Assembly: GCF_035712445.1 (NCBI RefSeq)
Contig: NZ_DASTAT010000053.1
Coordinates: 1 to 64,000, forward strand
Length of the DNA stretch: 64,000 bases
Reading direction: 5' to 3'
Source: Oligoflexus sp.
Lineage (GTDB): Bacteria > Bdellovibrionota_B > Oligoflexia > Oligoflexales > Oligoflexaceae
Shown here: piece by piece, positions 18,188 through 27,869 of the stretch
Numbering within the stretch: position 1 is the first letter of the stretch
Layout: each line of letters opens with the position of its first letter
Made by a program: the position numbers and the translations under genes
Notes under the pieces: generated by a model
What the model was told of the DNA's origin: nothing
The model's input: only the letters and a program-made list of their open reading frames with translations
The model's database searches: none

Positions 18188-18484
18188 AAGGAGTGACCTC
18201 ACTGGTTAAGCTTAGGCTCTAGTGTGCTTATGGGAGTCTTATTGCAAGAAGCGTGTCGCTTCTTAATTATCTGATATCAAAGGCATAGTAAGAATTTTTT
18301 AGGGTCTTTCGTCAAGACCGTGGGCACTAAACAGTAGTCTACTTAATGAAAGAGGATGAGTTGCCTTGATCAGGACTGGTCTGCGCGTCACGCAAGGGGA
18401 CTTATCTTCTGAAAAAGAGGCCGGGAAATGCGCGTTCTCAAGTTTCAAGACAGGCAAGCCGATAGTGTGAGCGGAGGCCAACCA

Positions 18485-19204
18485 ATGAAAAATGCTTCGT
18501 GGACTATCCAGGTTTTTTACAGCGCTGTGTTCTTGAGTGCACTGGGCTGTGCCTATTCCAAGCCTTCCGCTCCGGTGACGCGTACGAATTCGACAGCACC
18601 GGCTCCGGCGAACGGAAACGCCACACCACAGACCGGGAATAATGCGGATGAGAAAACTGCGGATTCTGTAACGGCGCCGCAGACGGACGATAAGGCCGCT
18701 CCCACGCCAGCGCCTCCAGCGACGCCGGCTGCGCCTCAGGCGATGACTTTGACCAGCACCGCCTTTGCGAATAACGGCGCGATACCTCGCGTGCATGTCG
18801 CGGTCAACGGTGGCGGAAATATGTCGCCGCCCCTTCAGTGGAAAAATCCTCCGGCAGGAACGGGATCATTTGCCATTCAGATGGTGGATCTGGATTTTCT
18901 GAGGCCGTCACCGGCCCCTTTCATTCACTGGGTGATCACCAACATTCCGGCCACCAGCACTCAGCTGCCGGCAGGCTTGCCCGGCGGCAATAACCTGGCA
19001 GCGCCAGCAGAAGCTTTGGGTGCCAGCCAATTCAAAAACTATGGGGGCCCGAATCCACCGAACCTCCATCGGTATGAGTGGACCATCTATGCGATCAAGC
19101 AGGGTCAGACGCTGAACATCATCGAGAATTCGACCATGAACAAAGCGGAGCTGGAGGCCAAGAGCCTCGGCAAGGCCACGATTACCGGAACCTTCACGCC
19201 CTGA
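18485..19204 (+). CDS. YbhB/YbcL-type PEBP (phosphatidylethanolamine-binding-like) lipoprotein
   Basis: 239 aa. ATG 18485 follows GGAGGCCAACC; the frame opens earlier, at 18428. Signal peptide with lipobox LGC (about residue 19) is followed by an ~80-residue Ala/Pro/Thr/Asn linker. The PEBP domain begins near residue 95 (MTLTSTAFANNGAIP) and shows the family landmarks NMSPPLQW, FIHWVITNIP and YGGPNPP-xLHRYEWTIYA. Bacterial members are small ligand-binding proteins of unclear role. The lipoprotein form with a long linker is less usual. Confidence 0.9.
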   Translation: MKNASWTIQVFYSAVFLSALGCAYSKPSAPVTRTNSTAPAPANGNATPQTGNNADEKTADSVTAPQTDDKAAPTPAPPATPAAPQAMTLTSTAFANNGAIPRVHVAVNGGGNMSPPLQWKNPPAGTGSFAIQMVDLDFLRPSPAPFIHWVITNIPATSTQLPAGLPGGNNLAAPAEALGASQFKNYGGPNPPNLHRYEWTIYAIKQGQTLNIIENSTMNKAELEAKSLGKATITGTFTP

Positions 19205-19220
19205 TCCCTAGGGGAGCGAG

Positions 19221-20345
19221 TCAGAGCTGCTTCAGAGCCGCTTCCAGGTTCCCCACCGTTCTTTCCACATTCATCAGCTTATCCAGACCGAAGAGTCCCA
19301 GGCGGAAAGTTTTATAGTCCGCCGGCTCATCGCACATGAGCGGAACGCCGGCTGCTGTTTGCAGTCCAGCCTTGGCGAACTTTGTGCCCTTGTGAATGCC
19401 ATCATCATCGGTATAAGACACCACGACGCCAGGCGCTTCAAAGCCCGGGGCCGCGACGCTTGGAAAACCATACTGCGCAAGCAGCGCCCGCACTCTACCA
19501 CCCAATTCCCGCTGCCGTTGGTCCAGCTCATCAAAGCCCAGGGCCTCGGCCTCTTTCATGGCCGCATGAAAGCGCGCGAGCGCATCGGTCGGCATCGTCG
19601 CATGATAGGCATGACCACCGGCTTCATAGGCTTGCATGATCTGCAGCCATTTTAAAAGATCGCAGGCGAAGCTCGTGCTGCGGGTTGTCTCGATCCTCTG
19701 TTTCGCAGCCGCACCCAGCATGATAAGCGCGCTGCAGGGGCTGGCGCTCCAGCCCTTCTGCGGGGCGCTGATCAGGATATCGACGCCCAGCTTTTTCATG
19801 TTGATCCAGACCGTCCCCGAAGCGATGCAATCGAGAACGAAGAGCCCGCCGTGCGCATGAACCGCTTCGGCCACGGCGCCGATATAATCATCAGGCAGGA
19901 TGATGCCCGAGGCCGTTTCCACATGGGGTGCGAATACAAGGTCGGGTTTGTCCTTTTGAATGGTCTCCAGCACCTCTTTTAAGGGCGCAGGCTGAAACGG
20001 TGCCGCGTGACCATCATGCAGACGGCGGGCTTTCAGAACGTCATGATGAGCGGGGATGCTGCCCATATCAAAGATCTGAGACCAGCGATAGCTGAACCAG
20101 CCATTGCGCAGGACCAGACAGCGCTTTCCACTGGCGAACTGCCTGGCCACAGCTTCCATGCCATAGGTTCCGCCGCCGGGAACCAGCGCCACGGCTTCCG
20201 CTGCATAGACGTCGCGCAGCGTGCTCGAAATCGAGCGCATGATTCCTTGGAATGCGGCGGACATGTGATTCAGTGAACGATCGTTAAAAACGACTGAATA
20301 TTCCAAAAGCCCTTGGGGATCGACTTGAGATACAAGTGTTGACAC
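19221..20345 (-). CDS. Class V (alanine-glyoxylate / serine-pyruvate type) aminotransferase
   Basis: PLP-dependent cytosolic enzyme, 374 aa. The start is GTG 20345, seven bases after GGGAG; an earlier frame start at 20399 adds a hydrophobic run not seen in the family. Family features are VPGGGTYGMEAVARQF near the N-terminus, HVETASGIILP, LFVLDCIASG (PLP ring Asp) and the Schiff-base lysine in DILISAPQKGWSASPCSAL. The Cys-rich SPC after the lysine motif is unusual but compatible. The substrate is uncertain: serine/alanine-glyoxylate or phosphonate-type aminotransferases share this fold. Confidence 0.9.
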   Translation of the reverse strand: MSTLVSQVDPQGLLEYSVVFNDRSLNHMSAAFQGIMRSISSTLRDVYAAEAVALVPGGGTYGMEAVARQFASGKRCLVLRNGWFSYRWSQIFDMGSIPAHHDVLKARRLHDGHAAPFQPAPLKEVLETIQKDKPDLVFAPHVETASGIILPDDYIGAVAEAVHAHGGLFVLDCIASGTVWINMKKLGVDILISAPQKGWSASPCSALIMLGAAAKQRIETTRSTSFACDLLKWLQIMQAYEAGGHAYHATMPTDALARFHAAMKEAEALGFDELDQRQRELGGRVRALLAQYGFPSVAAPGFEAPGVVVSYTDDDGIHKGTKFAKAGLQTAAGVPLMCDEPADYKTFRLGLFGLDKLMNVERTVGNLEAALKQL

Positions 20346-20428
20346 GATTGTGCTCCCAAAATTAATCAAGCGGCAAAAAAACCAAACGAAGGTTAGCACG
20401 AGTCTTCCAGGGGGAATAGGCTGGAATT

Positions 20429-20453
20429 TGCGTCAAGCGGACGCTTCGACGCA
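20429..20453. repeat. Inverted repeat between the aminotransferase and histidine kinase genes
   Basis: TGCGTC-AAGCG pairs with CGCTT-GACGCA around a GA loop with one bulged base. No T-run follows on the minus strand, so a factor-independent terminator is doubtful; it may still slow or process the kinase transcript. Confidence 0.5.
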
Positions 20454-20472
20454 GCGGTGTGTTCCGATACGT

Positions 20473-22443
20473 TCAGGCGATGTTGCGCTGAGACGTCTGC
20501 TTTAAGTTCAGCTGCAGGGTGGCTGCGAAGGTCTTGAATTCCAAAGCGAGCTGGTCGATGCATGCGGCGGCATCAGCCGCGGTCATGGACTTCGGCATAT
20601 CTTCCAGATTCTGACAGACGGCTGCGAAACGGCTGGCACCCAAGGCGGCGCCGACGGATTTCAGGCGATGGGCTTCGAAAGCGAGAGCCTTGCGATCCCC
20701 AGCTCTTTGGGCATTGCGCATTTTTTCAAGGCCTTCTGGAATCATGGCGGCAAATTTCTCAAAGAGCTCGTTGATCAGATTCTGCCGATTGGCGTGGGGC
20801 ACGAGACTTTGCAGCTGCTCAAGGATATGCGCATCCAGAACAGGCTTTGAAGGCATGGGAGTCGATCCGCCACCTGCATTCTGCAGCGGCAGCCAGCGGC
20901 TCACGACCTCGACCAGCTGCTGTGGCGTCAGAGGCTTGGGCAGGTAGTCATTCATGCCGGCGCTGAAGCACTTATCCATATCGCTTTTCATCGCATTGGC
21001 CGTCATCGCCACGATCGGCATCGCGACCACAGGAGCCTTTAAGCTGCGGATGCGGCGGGATGCTTCGTAGCCATCCATCTCGGGCATGTTGCAGTCCATG
21101 AAGACGATATCAAAGCGCTCCCTTTGCAGTCGATCGAGCGCCTCCTGTCCGCCGTTCACCGCCACTGCGCTCATGCCGATTTTTTCCAGCATTTTCACCG
21201 CGACGGCCTGGTTCAGGGCGACATCATCCACGATAAGTGCATGGCCGTGGAAACGAAGATTCGGATCGAAGCGATGGGCCGACTTCGGTCCCTTGGACAG
21301 ACTTGAGGCGCGCTGCAGCTTGATGCGGAACCAAAAACGCGAACCCTGACCCTCTTCGCTGATGACACCGATTTCACCCCCCATGCGTTCGACGAGGTAT
21401 TTGGAAATCGAGAGACCAAGACCGCTGCCACCAAAGCGCCTGGATGTCGAACTATCACCCTGCACAAAAGGTTGAAAGAGTTTCGGAGTCGTGTCGCTGG
21501 AAATGCCGATCCCTGTGTCCGTGACTTCAAAATGCAGCGTGCAAATTTCCTGCGCAACCTCAAGCCGCTCGACCTTCAGCGAAACATGCCCGGCGCTGGT
21601 AAATTTGATGGCGTTGCTGATCAAATTATTCAGGACCTGCTTCAGCCGCGACGGATCGCCCAGGAAAACCGCATCGCCTGGCACCTGATTATGAAAAGTC
21701 AAAGGCAGACCCTTGCCGCGGGCGGTAAAGGAGAGGGCCGTATGCAGTTCACTCAGAAGGTGCTGCAGCGAAAAGGGCACCGTTTCGAAATCCAGTTTGC
21801 CGGCTTCGATCTTGGAGAAATCGAGGATATCATTCAGAACGCTCAAAAGCAGCGAGCCCGAAGTCTGGATGGCCTCCACATACTGCATTTGAGTCGCGTC
21901 AAGCGAGGTGTCCATCAGAAGACTGGTCATGCCCGTGATGCCGTTCAAGGGCGTGCGGATCTCATGGCTCATCGTGGCCAGAAAGCGGGCCTTCGCCTCG
22001 GCAGCTTCCAAAGCCCGCTTTTCAGCGCGGACTTTATCGGTCACATCAAAAACAAGGACTGTGAATCCCTTGACCGTATCCCCCACCTTGTCCGGGATAT
22101 AATGCGCCTGGGTGTGACGCATCTCGCCCGACGGTCTATGAAAGAGGTCGCGGTCAAATTGTTGACGCTCGCCACGCAGGGCGGCTTCGATATAGGGTGT
22201 GTTGCTGGCATAAAGATCAGGACCCAGGAGCTGCAGCATGGTACGGCCCAAAAGATCCTCGGGCAGGTAGTTGAACCAGTCGACGTAAGATCGGTTGGCA
22301 TAACAGCAGCGTTGATCGCGATCCCAATAGGCGATAAGTGCAGGGATTTCATCGAACACTATGAAAAGATCCACGGTCGCTCTTCGCACCATCTTGGCAG
22401 CACGATGACGCATGATAAAATCTTTAAAATAGTGACCGATCAC
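20473..22443 (-). CDS. Hybrid sensor histidine kinase (PAS-HisKA-HATPase-REC-HPt)
   Basis: 656 aa, no transmembrane segment, so a cytoplasmic sensor. GTG 22443 follows GAGGA; ATG 22410 is an alternative. Order: PAS about 25-140 ([20 protein letters not shown]), HisKA with phospho-acceptor His160 ([13 protein letters not shown]), HATPase ([30 protein letters not shown]), REC with phospho-acceptor in [13 protein letters not shown], and a C-terminal HPt with [14 protein letters not shown] full phosphorelay is therefore in one chain, with no cognate regulator next to it. It lies 126 bases downstream of norR on the same strand, so co-transcription with norR and a role in NO or redox response are possible but not shown. 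Confidence 0.95.
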   Translation of the reverse strand: MIGHYFKDFIMRHRAAKMVRRATVDLFIVFDEIPALIAYWDRDQRCCYANRSYVDWFNYLPEDLLGRTMLQLLGPDLYASNTPYIEAALRGERQQFDRDLFHRPSGEMRHTQAHYIPDKVGDTVKGFTVLVFDVTDKVRAEKRALEAAEAKARFLATMSHEIRTPLNGITGMTSLLMDTSLDATQMQYVEAIQTSGSLLLSVLNDILDFSKIEAGKLDFETVPFSLQHLLSELHTALSFTARGKGLPLTFHNQVPGDAVFLGDPSRLKQVLNNLISNAIKFTSAGHVSLKVERLEVAQEICTLHFEVTDTGIGISSDTTPKLFQPFVQGDSSTSRRFGGSGLGLSISKYLVERMGGEIGVISEEGQGSRFWFRIKLQRASSLSKGPKSAHRFDPNLRFHGHALIVDDVALNQAVAVKMLEKIGMSAVAVNGGQEALDRLQRERFDIVFMDCNMPEMDGYEASRRIRSLKAPVVAMPIVAMTANAMKSDMDKCFSAGMNDYLPKPLTPQQLVEVVSRWLPLQNAGGGSTPMPSKPVLDAHILEQLQSLVPHANRQNLINELFEKFAAMIPEGLEKMRNAQRAGDRKALAFEAHRLKSVGAALGASRFAAVCQNLEDMPKSMTAADAAACIDQLALEFKTFAATLQLNLKQTSQRNIA

Positions 22444-22569
22444 AAGTTCCTCGTTCTTTCGCCAAATAATTGCATGGCAAGGGGGCTCAGCAAGCCATAA
22501 CGGAATCCTCGCACGTCCGCAAAATATTTCCTATGGGATCGGAAAAATACGGTAAAGATTGAGAAGGCG

Positions 22570-24111
22570 CTATTTGATTCCAAGCCTTTGCGCCAGCCGA
22601 TGCAGATTGCTGCGATGCATTCCCAGAAGGCGAGCGGCCGCGGCCCAGTTGCCATCCACGGCCTGCAGGGCCCGCAGTATCTCTTTTTTTTGAAAAGCCA
22701 GAACGGCTTCCATAAGCGGCTCGAAGCTTTCCTGGCCTTTCGATTTTTGAGGCGATGCGTGATCTGCGGCGCTTTGATTGAAGATGCCATCCAAATGTTC
22801 GGCGCGAACATGGGAGGCCGGTTTATCGGTGGCGCGTGAAGCCCGCAAGGCCGCGCGGGTCAGGCTGTGCTCCAATTCGCGCACATTCCCGGGCCAATCG
22901 TAATTCTGCAGGATCTGCAGCGCCTCCTTATCCAGCCGCAAAGAGCGGACACCGAGCTTCAGGCTGATCTGCCCCAGAAAATAATCCGAGAGAAAGACGA
23001 TATCATCCTTGCGATCCCGCAAAGGGGGTATCTGCAGTGGGTAGACGCTAAGGCGGTGATAAAGATCGGCGCGGAAGCGACCCTGTTTGACCTCGCGGCT
23101 GAGGTCGCGATTGGTTGCCGCGATCACCCGCGCGTTCACCCGATGCGTGCGATCCGAGCCGACCCTTTGAATTTCACCTGATTGAAGCGCCCGCAGCATA
23201 CTGGCTTGAATGGACAGCGGCAGTTCACCAACCTCATCCAGAAACAGCGTGCCGCCATCGGCGAGTTCGAATTTTCCCATGCGATCCTGCGAAGCGCCCG
23301 TGAAAGAACCTTTGACATGACCAAAGAGTTCACTCTCGGCAATACTTTCGGGCAAGGCGGCACAGTTCACATGGACCATGGCCTGCTCACTGCGGGGTGA
23401 TCCCATATGAAGGAGGCGGGCGACCAGCTCCTTGCCGGTTCCAGTTTCGCCCAGAATCAGCACAGGCAAATCCGAGGCGGCCACCATATTGATTTCGCGC
23501 TTCAGAGTTTGTATGGCCGCGCTTTCGCCGATAAGCAGGCTGCCCTCGCGATGGAAGCTATCGCGCTGCAGTTCGACCGCCACGCGCTGATTCTTCTCCA
23601 CTTTCTGTTCGAGCCTGTCGATCAAGGTCGCCGTTTGCATGGTGGCCGCAGCCAGAGCCGCAATGCGTTCCAGCTGCATATTGCTGATGCCATCGAAGGC
23701 GCCCTCTTCGAGCGCATCCATGGTGAGGAGTCCAACCACCCTGTTTTCCAGCCAAAGTCCACAGCCCATGCAGGCGTGAACGCGGTGACTCCGATCTTCG
23801 GGATCACGCAGCCAGGCATCGAAGGGATCGGGCAGGGGATCATCCGCCGCAAAGCGAATCGGACGGCGGGATCCAAGGATCGCGGCCAGGCGTGGATGCT
23901 CGCCAGGAACGAAACGATTTTTCAGAAGATTTTCGGGAAGGCCATCAACGGCCAGGGGAACAAGGGTTCCATGGTCAAAGCGAAAAAGAACGGCAACCGC
24001 GCAGGGAACGAGTTTACGCACGGCATCCAAAAGCCTCGAATAGCGAGCATCACTGGGAAGGCTTTGCGAAAGATCGAGGGCAACCTGCACCAACGGATCA
24101 TCATGATTCAT
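22570..24111 (-). CDS. norR: NorR, nitric-oxide-responsive sigma-54 activator
   Basis: 513 aa (E. coli NorR 504). The N-terminal GAF domain keeps the residues around the non-haem iron site: [23 protein letters not shown] and LLTMDAL match E. coli RFPADSELPDPYDGL, VHACVG and LTLDGM. The central AAA+ domain has Walker A GETGTGKE, the sigma-54 contact loop as GSFTGA (GAFTGA in E. coli), Walker [12 protein letters not shown] and the arginine-finger region [14 protein letters not shown]. The C-terminal Fis-type HTH is [19 protein letters not shown]. It is divergent from ric-norB, with the repeated sites and a sigma-54 promoter between. The start codon has a weak ribosome site, which suggests low expression. 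Confidence 0.95.
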   Translation of the reverse strand: MNHDDPLVQVALDLSQSLPSDARYSRLLDAVRKLVPCAVAVLFRFDHGTLVPLAVDGLPENLLKNRFVPGEHPRLAAILGSRRPIRFAADDPLPDPFDAWLRDPEDRSHRVHACMGCGLWLENRVVGLLTMDALEEGAFDGISNMQLERIAALAAATMQTATLIDRLEQKVEKNQRVAVELQRDSFHREGSLLIGESAAIQTLKREINMVAASDLPVLILGETGTGKELVARLLHMGSPRSEQAMVHVNCAALPESIAESELFGHVKGSFTGASQDRMGKFELADGGTLFLDEVGELPLSIQASMLRALQSGEIQRVGSDRTHRVNARVIAATNRDLSREVKQGRFRADLYHRLSVYPLQIPPLRDRKDDIVFLSDYFLGQISLKLGVRSLRLDKEALQILQNYDWPGNVRELEHSLTRAALRASRATDKPASHVRAEHLDGIFNQSAADHASPQKSKGQESFEPLMEAVLAFQKKEILRALQAVDGNWAAAARLLGMHRSNLHRLAQRLGIK

Positions 24112-24127
24112 GAGCGACTCGGCGTGA

Positions 24128-24184
24128 GTTATCGAAAGTACAACGTGTTATCAATTTTGTAACACGACTTGTTATCAATTGTAC
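24128..24184. promoter_or_regulatory. Three repeated sites, candidate NorR enhancers
   Basis: GTTATC-GAAA-GTAC (24128-24141), GTTATC-AATTTT-GTAAC (24147-24163) and GTTATC-AATT-GTAC (24171-24184). The middle copy also sits in the inverted repeat CGTGTTA/TAACACG. They lie roughly 70-125 bases upstream of the predicted start of transcription for ric. E. coli norVW also has three NorR sites, so number and position fit. The sequence does not match the published GT-N7-AC core by eye, so the assignment rests on context. Confidence 0.6.
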
Positions 24185-24226
24185 AGCTCGCCAACGCAAG
24201 TCATCAAAAACAGGCCAATAAAAATC

Positions 24227-24242
24227 CGGCACGATTTTCGCT
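24227..24242 (+). promoter_or_regulatory. Sigma-54 promoter of ric-norB
   Basis: CGGCACGATTTTCGCT: the invariant GG (24228-24229) and GC (24240-24241) are exactly 10 bases apart, and the -24 half CGGCACG is near the consensus TGGCACG. Predicted start of transcription is near 24253, and AAGGAG precedes ATG 24274. Confidence 0.8.
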
Positions 24243-24273
24243 TAACCAGGGTTGAACGTTAAGGAGTTGTGCT

Positions 24274-24987
24274 ATGCAACATGATATCGCTGGAAAAAAT
24301 CCTGCGCCTCGTGACACTCTCGGCGATCGCGCTGCGCGAGATCCCGCTGTCGCCCGCGTCTTTGCCCGCTTTGGAATAGACTATTGCTGCCGCGGCTGGC
24401 AGCGTTTGGATGAAGCCTGTCAGAAACTTGGAATCAGCGCGGCCGACGTGGAAGCTGCGATTCAAGAGGAAACCGCGGCCCATCCTGAATCCCGCACCAT
24501 TGGTTGGGATCAGCTGTCGCTGCGTGATCTCGTCAATCATGTCCTGACCATCTACCATGAACCCCTGCGGCCGGAGTTGGAACGCCTGCACGACCTTGCC
24601 ATCAAGGTCGCCCGCGTTCATGGCAAAAAGGATCCCGATCGCCTTCCGGCTTTGGAAGAGGCCGTTCGTGATCTGCGCGAAGACCTTCTGCATCATATGC
24701 AGAAAGAGGAAGTGGTTCTTTTCCCCTTGATCTGTGAGAAAAGAGGACCCCTTCTGACCGGACCGATGACGGTCATGCATCATGAGCATGAAACAACCGG
24801 AGCGCTTTTGAGCCGCATCCGGACTTTAACCGGACAATTCCAGGCTCCCGATGAAGCCTGCAATAGCTGGCGCGCACTTTACAGCGGTCTGGAAGCTCTC
24901 GAATTTTCCATCATGCAGCATATCAATTTCGAGGAGCATGTGCTCTTTCCCCGTGGTCTGCAACTCAATCAAGGAACTGCAACATGA
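24274..24987 (+). CDS. ric: Ric (YtfE/ScdA) iron-sulphur cluster repair di-iron protein
   Basis: 237 aa cytosolic protein that restores iron-sulphur clusters damaged by nitric oxide or peroxide. The N-terminal DUF542 part shows ARDPAVARVFARFGIDYCCRG with the paired cysteines. The C-terminal hemerythrin-like domain supplies the di-iron ligands in LVNHVLTIYHEPL, LLHHMQKEEVVLFP, MTVMHHEHE and MQHINFEEHVLFP. AAGGAG lies 7 bases before ATG 24274, and the gene is first behind the sigma-54 promoter. Its TGA overlaps the norB ATG, so the two are translationally coupled. Confidence 0.96.
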   Translation: MQHDIAGKNPAPRDTLGDRAARDPAVARVFARFGIDYCCRGWQRLDEACQKLGISAADVEAAIQEETAAHPESRTIGWDQLSLRDLVNHVLTIYHEPLRPELERLHDLAIKVARVHGKKDPDRLPALEEAVRDLREDLLHHMQKEEVVLFPLICEKRGPLLTGPMTVMHHEHETTGALLSRIRTLTGQFQAPDEACNSWRALYSGLEALEFSIMQHINFEEHVLFPRGLQLNQGTAT

Positions 24988-27290
24988 AGTACAAAAGACT
25001 TTGGGTCGGCCTCGCTTTCATTGTCGGACTCTCGTTCGCGCTGCTTTTAGGCGTGGGCGCGGAAATCTATCGGGAAGCCCCGCCGATTCCCGATCGTGTG
25101 ACGACTCCGGACGGGACCATTCTTTATACAGGCGAACAGATTCGCGATGGCCAGAACGTGTGGCAATCGACCGGCGGGCAGCAGCTCGGTTCGATCTGGG
25201 GCCACGGCTCCTATGTGGCGCCCGATTGGTCAGCTGACTGGCTGCATCGGGAAGCGGTGGTGCTGCTCGATCTTCTATCCCAGGAAAGATTTAAAGCATC
25301 CTATGATACCCTGACCGAATCGCAGAAAGCGTCGCTCCAAATAGAGGCTCGCGAGCTGATGCGTACCAACACCTATGATGCTGCCCAAAAAACGCTGCAG
25401 GTGGATCCACGCCGCGCGCAGGCGATCCAAGCGGTGGCCGCGCATTACGATGCTCTGTTCGCCAGCGATCCCAAATTCACAGATCTGCGTTCCGCCTATG
25501 CGATGCAGAACAACGCTGTCCCGGATCCTGCGCGTCGTCAGGCGATGACGGCCTTTTTCTTCTGGACCTCCTGGTCTTCGATCACCAATCGACCTGGACA
25601 GAATATTTCCTATACCAACAACTGGCCGCATGAACCCCTGCTCGGCAATCGGCCGACTACGGATGCTTTCCTTTGGACGATGCTCAGCATCGTGGCATTG
25701 ATTGCGGGGATCGGAGCCTTGGCTTACACCATGGCCAGGCAGGAAAGCGAGCATGAGAAAGAACCGGCTGAAAAAACTGGATCAACGTCCCTTCTTTGGA
25801 CGCTTCGTCAAACGCCTTCGATGCGCGCCACAGTAAAATATTTTTATACCGTCATGGGACTTCTGCTGTTCCAGATTATACTAGGGATAGTAACCGCCCA
25901 TTACGGGGTCGAAGGCCAGAGTTTTTACGGCTTTCCGTTGGCTGACTATCTGCCTTACGCGGTCACACGCACCTGGCACACGCAGCTTGGAATTTTTTGG
26001 ATCGCCACCGCGTGGCTGGGCACAGGGCTTTTCATGGCGCCGATGCTCGCCGGCAAGGAACCGCGCTTTCAGCGTCTTGGCGTGAACGTGCTCTGGTTCT
26101 GCCTTGTCGTGATCGTGGTCGGTTCGATGGCAGGTCAATGGTTTGCGATTCAGCAAAAACTCGGAAACGTGGCCAACTTCTGGTGGGGCCATCAGGGTTA
26201 TGAATATGTGGATCTCGGCCGCTTCTGGCAGATTTTCCTTTTCGCCGGTCTTTTCATCTGGCTCGGGCTGATGCTGCGGGGTCTGATACCGGCGCTGAAA
26301 CGTCCGGATGAACCCAGGCACCTTCTGGCTGTATTTGGTTTGTCCTGCTTCGCCATCGCCGCGTTCTATGGAGCCGGACTGATGTGGGGTCGGCAGACGC
26401 ATCTGGCCGTCGCTGAATACTGGCGCTGGTGGGTCGTTCATCTTTGGGTGGAAGGTTTCTTTGAAGTCTTCGCCACCGCGGTCATCGCTTTGATCTTTGT
26501 GCGCCTTGGGCTCTTGCGCCAGCATGTGGCGACCTACAGCGTGCTGTTTGGAACGTCCATCTTTCTTCTGGGCGGAATATTGGGAACCTTCCATCACCTT
26601 TATTTCAGCGGAACGCCGACCTCGGTGCTCGCTCTCGGGGCCACGTTCTCGGCGCTGGAAGTCGTGCCCTTGTCCTTGATCGGCTTTGAGGCCTATAAGC
26701 AGTCGCGTCTGACTCATGATCATCAGGTCGCGAAAATCTATCGCTGGCCGATATACTTCCTGGTCGCTGTTTCCTTCTGGAATCTTTTGGGTGCCGGCGT
26801 CTTTGGTTTCCTGATCAATCCACCCCTGGCCCTTTATTACATGCAGGGTTTGAACACGACTCCCGTCCATGGTCACACCGCCCTCTTTGGTGTGTATGGA
26901 ATGCTGGGCATCGGGCTCATGCTCTTCTGCATCCGGTCTTTGGAATACCGTCGTCAATGGTCGGAACGCGCCCTGCGCTGGTCGTTCTGGTCCCTGAACG
27001 GTGGCCTTATGGTGATGGTGCTCCTGAGCCTTCTGCCTATCGGTCTTCTGCAGACCCAGGCCAGCGTCGAACATGGGCTTTGGTATGCACGGTCCGCTGA
27101 GTTCATGAATACACCCGTCATGCAGGTCCTGAAATGGCTGCGGGTGCCCGGTGATATTCTCTTTGCCCTGGGTGTGGCTGCTCTTCTGGTGTTCTTTGTG
27201 CGCCGCAGCACGACACCGGAAACTGTGGAATCGGAAGTTCTTCTTGGAGCCAATAAACCAGACGAAAGTCTGGAACAATATGGTGTTTGA
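24984..27290 (+). CDS. norB: Quinol-dependent nitric-oxide reductase (qNor), single subunit
   Basis: 768 aa inner-membrane enzyme reducing 2 NO to N2O with quinol electrons. The length and fused N-terminal periplasmic domain are those of qNor (NorZ): VTTPDGTILYTGEQIRDGQN, then WQSTGGQQLGSIWGHGSYV. That domain resembles cytochrome c but has no CxxCH, as expected for the quinol type. About 14 transmembrane segments follow. The haem-copper-oxidase-like core shows AVTRTWHTQLGIFWIAT, VVHLWVEGFFEVFATA and GTFHHLYFSGTP, which supply the haem and non-haem iron ligands. The start overlaps the ric stop (ATGA). Co-expression with ric and NorR marks it as NO detoxification rather than respiratory denitrification. 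Confidence 0.96.
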   Translation: MKYKRLWVGLAFIVGLSFALLLGVGAEIYREAPPIPDRVTTPDGTILYTGEQIRDGQNVWQSTGGQQLGSIWGHGSYVAPDWSADWLHREAVVLLDLLSQERFKASYDTLTESQKASLQIEARELMRTNTYDAAQKTLQVDPRRAQAIQAVAAHYDALFASDPKFTDLRSAYAMQNNAVPDPARRQAMTAFFFWTSWSSITNRPGQNISYTNNWPHEPLLGNRPTTDAFLWTMLSIVALIAGIGALAYTMARQESEHEKEPAEKTGSTSLLWTLRQTPSMRATVKYFYTVMGLLLFQIILGIVTAHYGVEGQSFYGFPLADYLPYAVTRTWHTQLGIFWIATAWLGTGLFMAPMLAGKEPRFQRLGVNVLWFCLVVIVVGSMAGQWFAIQQKLGNVANFWWGHQGYEYVDLGRFWQIFLFAGLFIWLGLMLRGLIPALKRPDEPRHLLAVFGLSCFAIAAFYGAGLMWGRQTHLAVAEYWRWWVVHLWVEGFFEVFATAVIALIFVRLGLLRQHVATYSVLFGTSIFLLGGILGTFHHLYFSGTPTSVLALGATFSALEVVPLSLIGFEAYKQSRLTHDHQVAKIYRWPIYFLVAVSFWNLLGAGVFGFLINPPLALYYMQGLNTTPVHGHTALFGVYGMLGIGLMLFCIRSLEYRRQWSERALRWSFWSLNGGLMVMVLLSLLPIGLLQTQASVEHGLWYARSAEFMNTPVMQVLKWLRVPGDILFALGVAALLVFFVRRSTTPETVESEVLLGANKPDESLEQYGV

Positions 27291-27311
27291 TTAACAACGG
27301 AGGGATCTTCC

Positions 27312-27815
27312 ATGCTTCGATTCGTTATGGCCTGCACTTTGGTCAGCAGCGTCCTGGCCTGTCAACCGACGCCGAGTTCCACGGAACGCACGACGCCCGA
27401 GACGACCGCGCCTGCGACTGGAGAGAACACGAACAATCAGGACACTACGAAAAAGCCCATCCATCTGCCCTCGCAGAACCAGACCGCCGGCGGTAAAGGC
27501 TACGTCATGCCTGGAACGCGGCCGAACGAGGTCTGTATGGAAAAAGGTTTTACCTGGCTTTACAACGGCTATCTGAAACCGGAGTGTGGAACCTGCCATT
27601 ACAAGGATAACCGCTACAACGTCACCCAGTTCGCCCAGGGTGAAGACGAAGCGGCCTCCTTCGCCGTCCTGAAAACCGTGACGAATTCCACGAAACTTCT
27701 GGAGGCCGTTTTAGGTAACGTCTTCTGCAAGGGCTGTGTGATTACGAAAGATGATCCTCTTTACGCGGACCTTCAGTATTTTGTGCAGCATATGGATCGC
27801 TGCGAAAAACCCTGA
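27312..27815 (+). CDS. Small c-type haem lipoprotein in the NO operon
   Basis: 167 aa, 21 bases after norB with GGAGG before its ATG, and followed by the operon terminator. Signal peptide with lipobox VLAC (about residue 17), then a ~50-residue Thr/Pro/Asn linker. One CxxCH (CGTCH, residues 92-96) indicates a covalent haem. Four or more further cysteines (FCKGC near 137, DRC near the end, EVC near 75) could form disulphides or a second metal site. No cytochrome family is recognised. qNor should not need a cytochrome donor, so its role is open: an NO-binding sensor or buffer, or an electron carrier for another NO-stress enzyme. Confidence 0.82.
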   Translation: MLRFVMACTLVSSVLACQPTPSSTERTTPETTAPATGENTNNQDTTKKPIHLPSQNQTAGGKGYVMPGTRPNEVCMEKGFTWLYNGYLKPECGTCHYKDNRYNVTQFAQGEDEAASFAVLKTVTNSTKLLEAVLGNVFCKGCVITKDDPLYADLQYFVQHMDRCEKP

Positions 27816-27836
27816 TGGATTCCTCCAACTCCCACT

Positions 27837-27869
27837 CCCTCGACTGCCCTGCGGTCGGGGGTTTTTTTC
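27837..27869 (+). terminator. Terminator of the ric-norB-lipoprotein operon
   Basis: CCCTCGAC (27837-27844) pairs with GTCGGGGG (27854-27861), then TTTTTTT. It abuts the end of the convergent amine oxidase gene. Confidence 0.92.

Noticed and set aside
18302..18318. GGTCTT-AAGACC hairpin considered as terminator
   Set aside because: The T-run is on the wrong side for either strand; no gene ends nearby.
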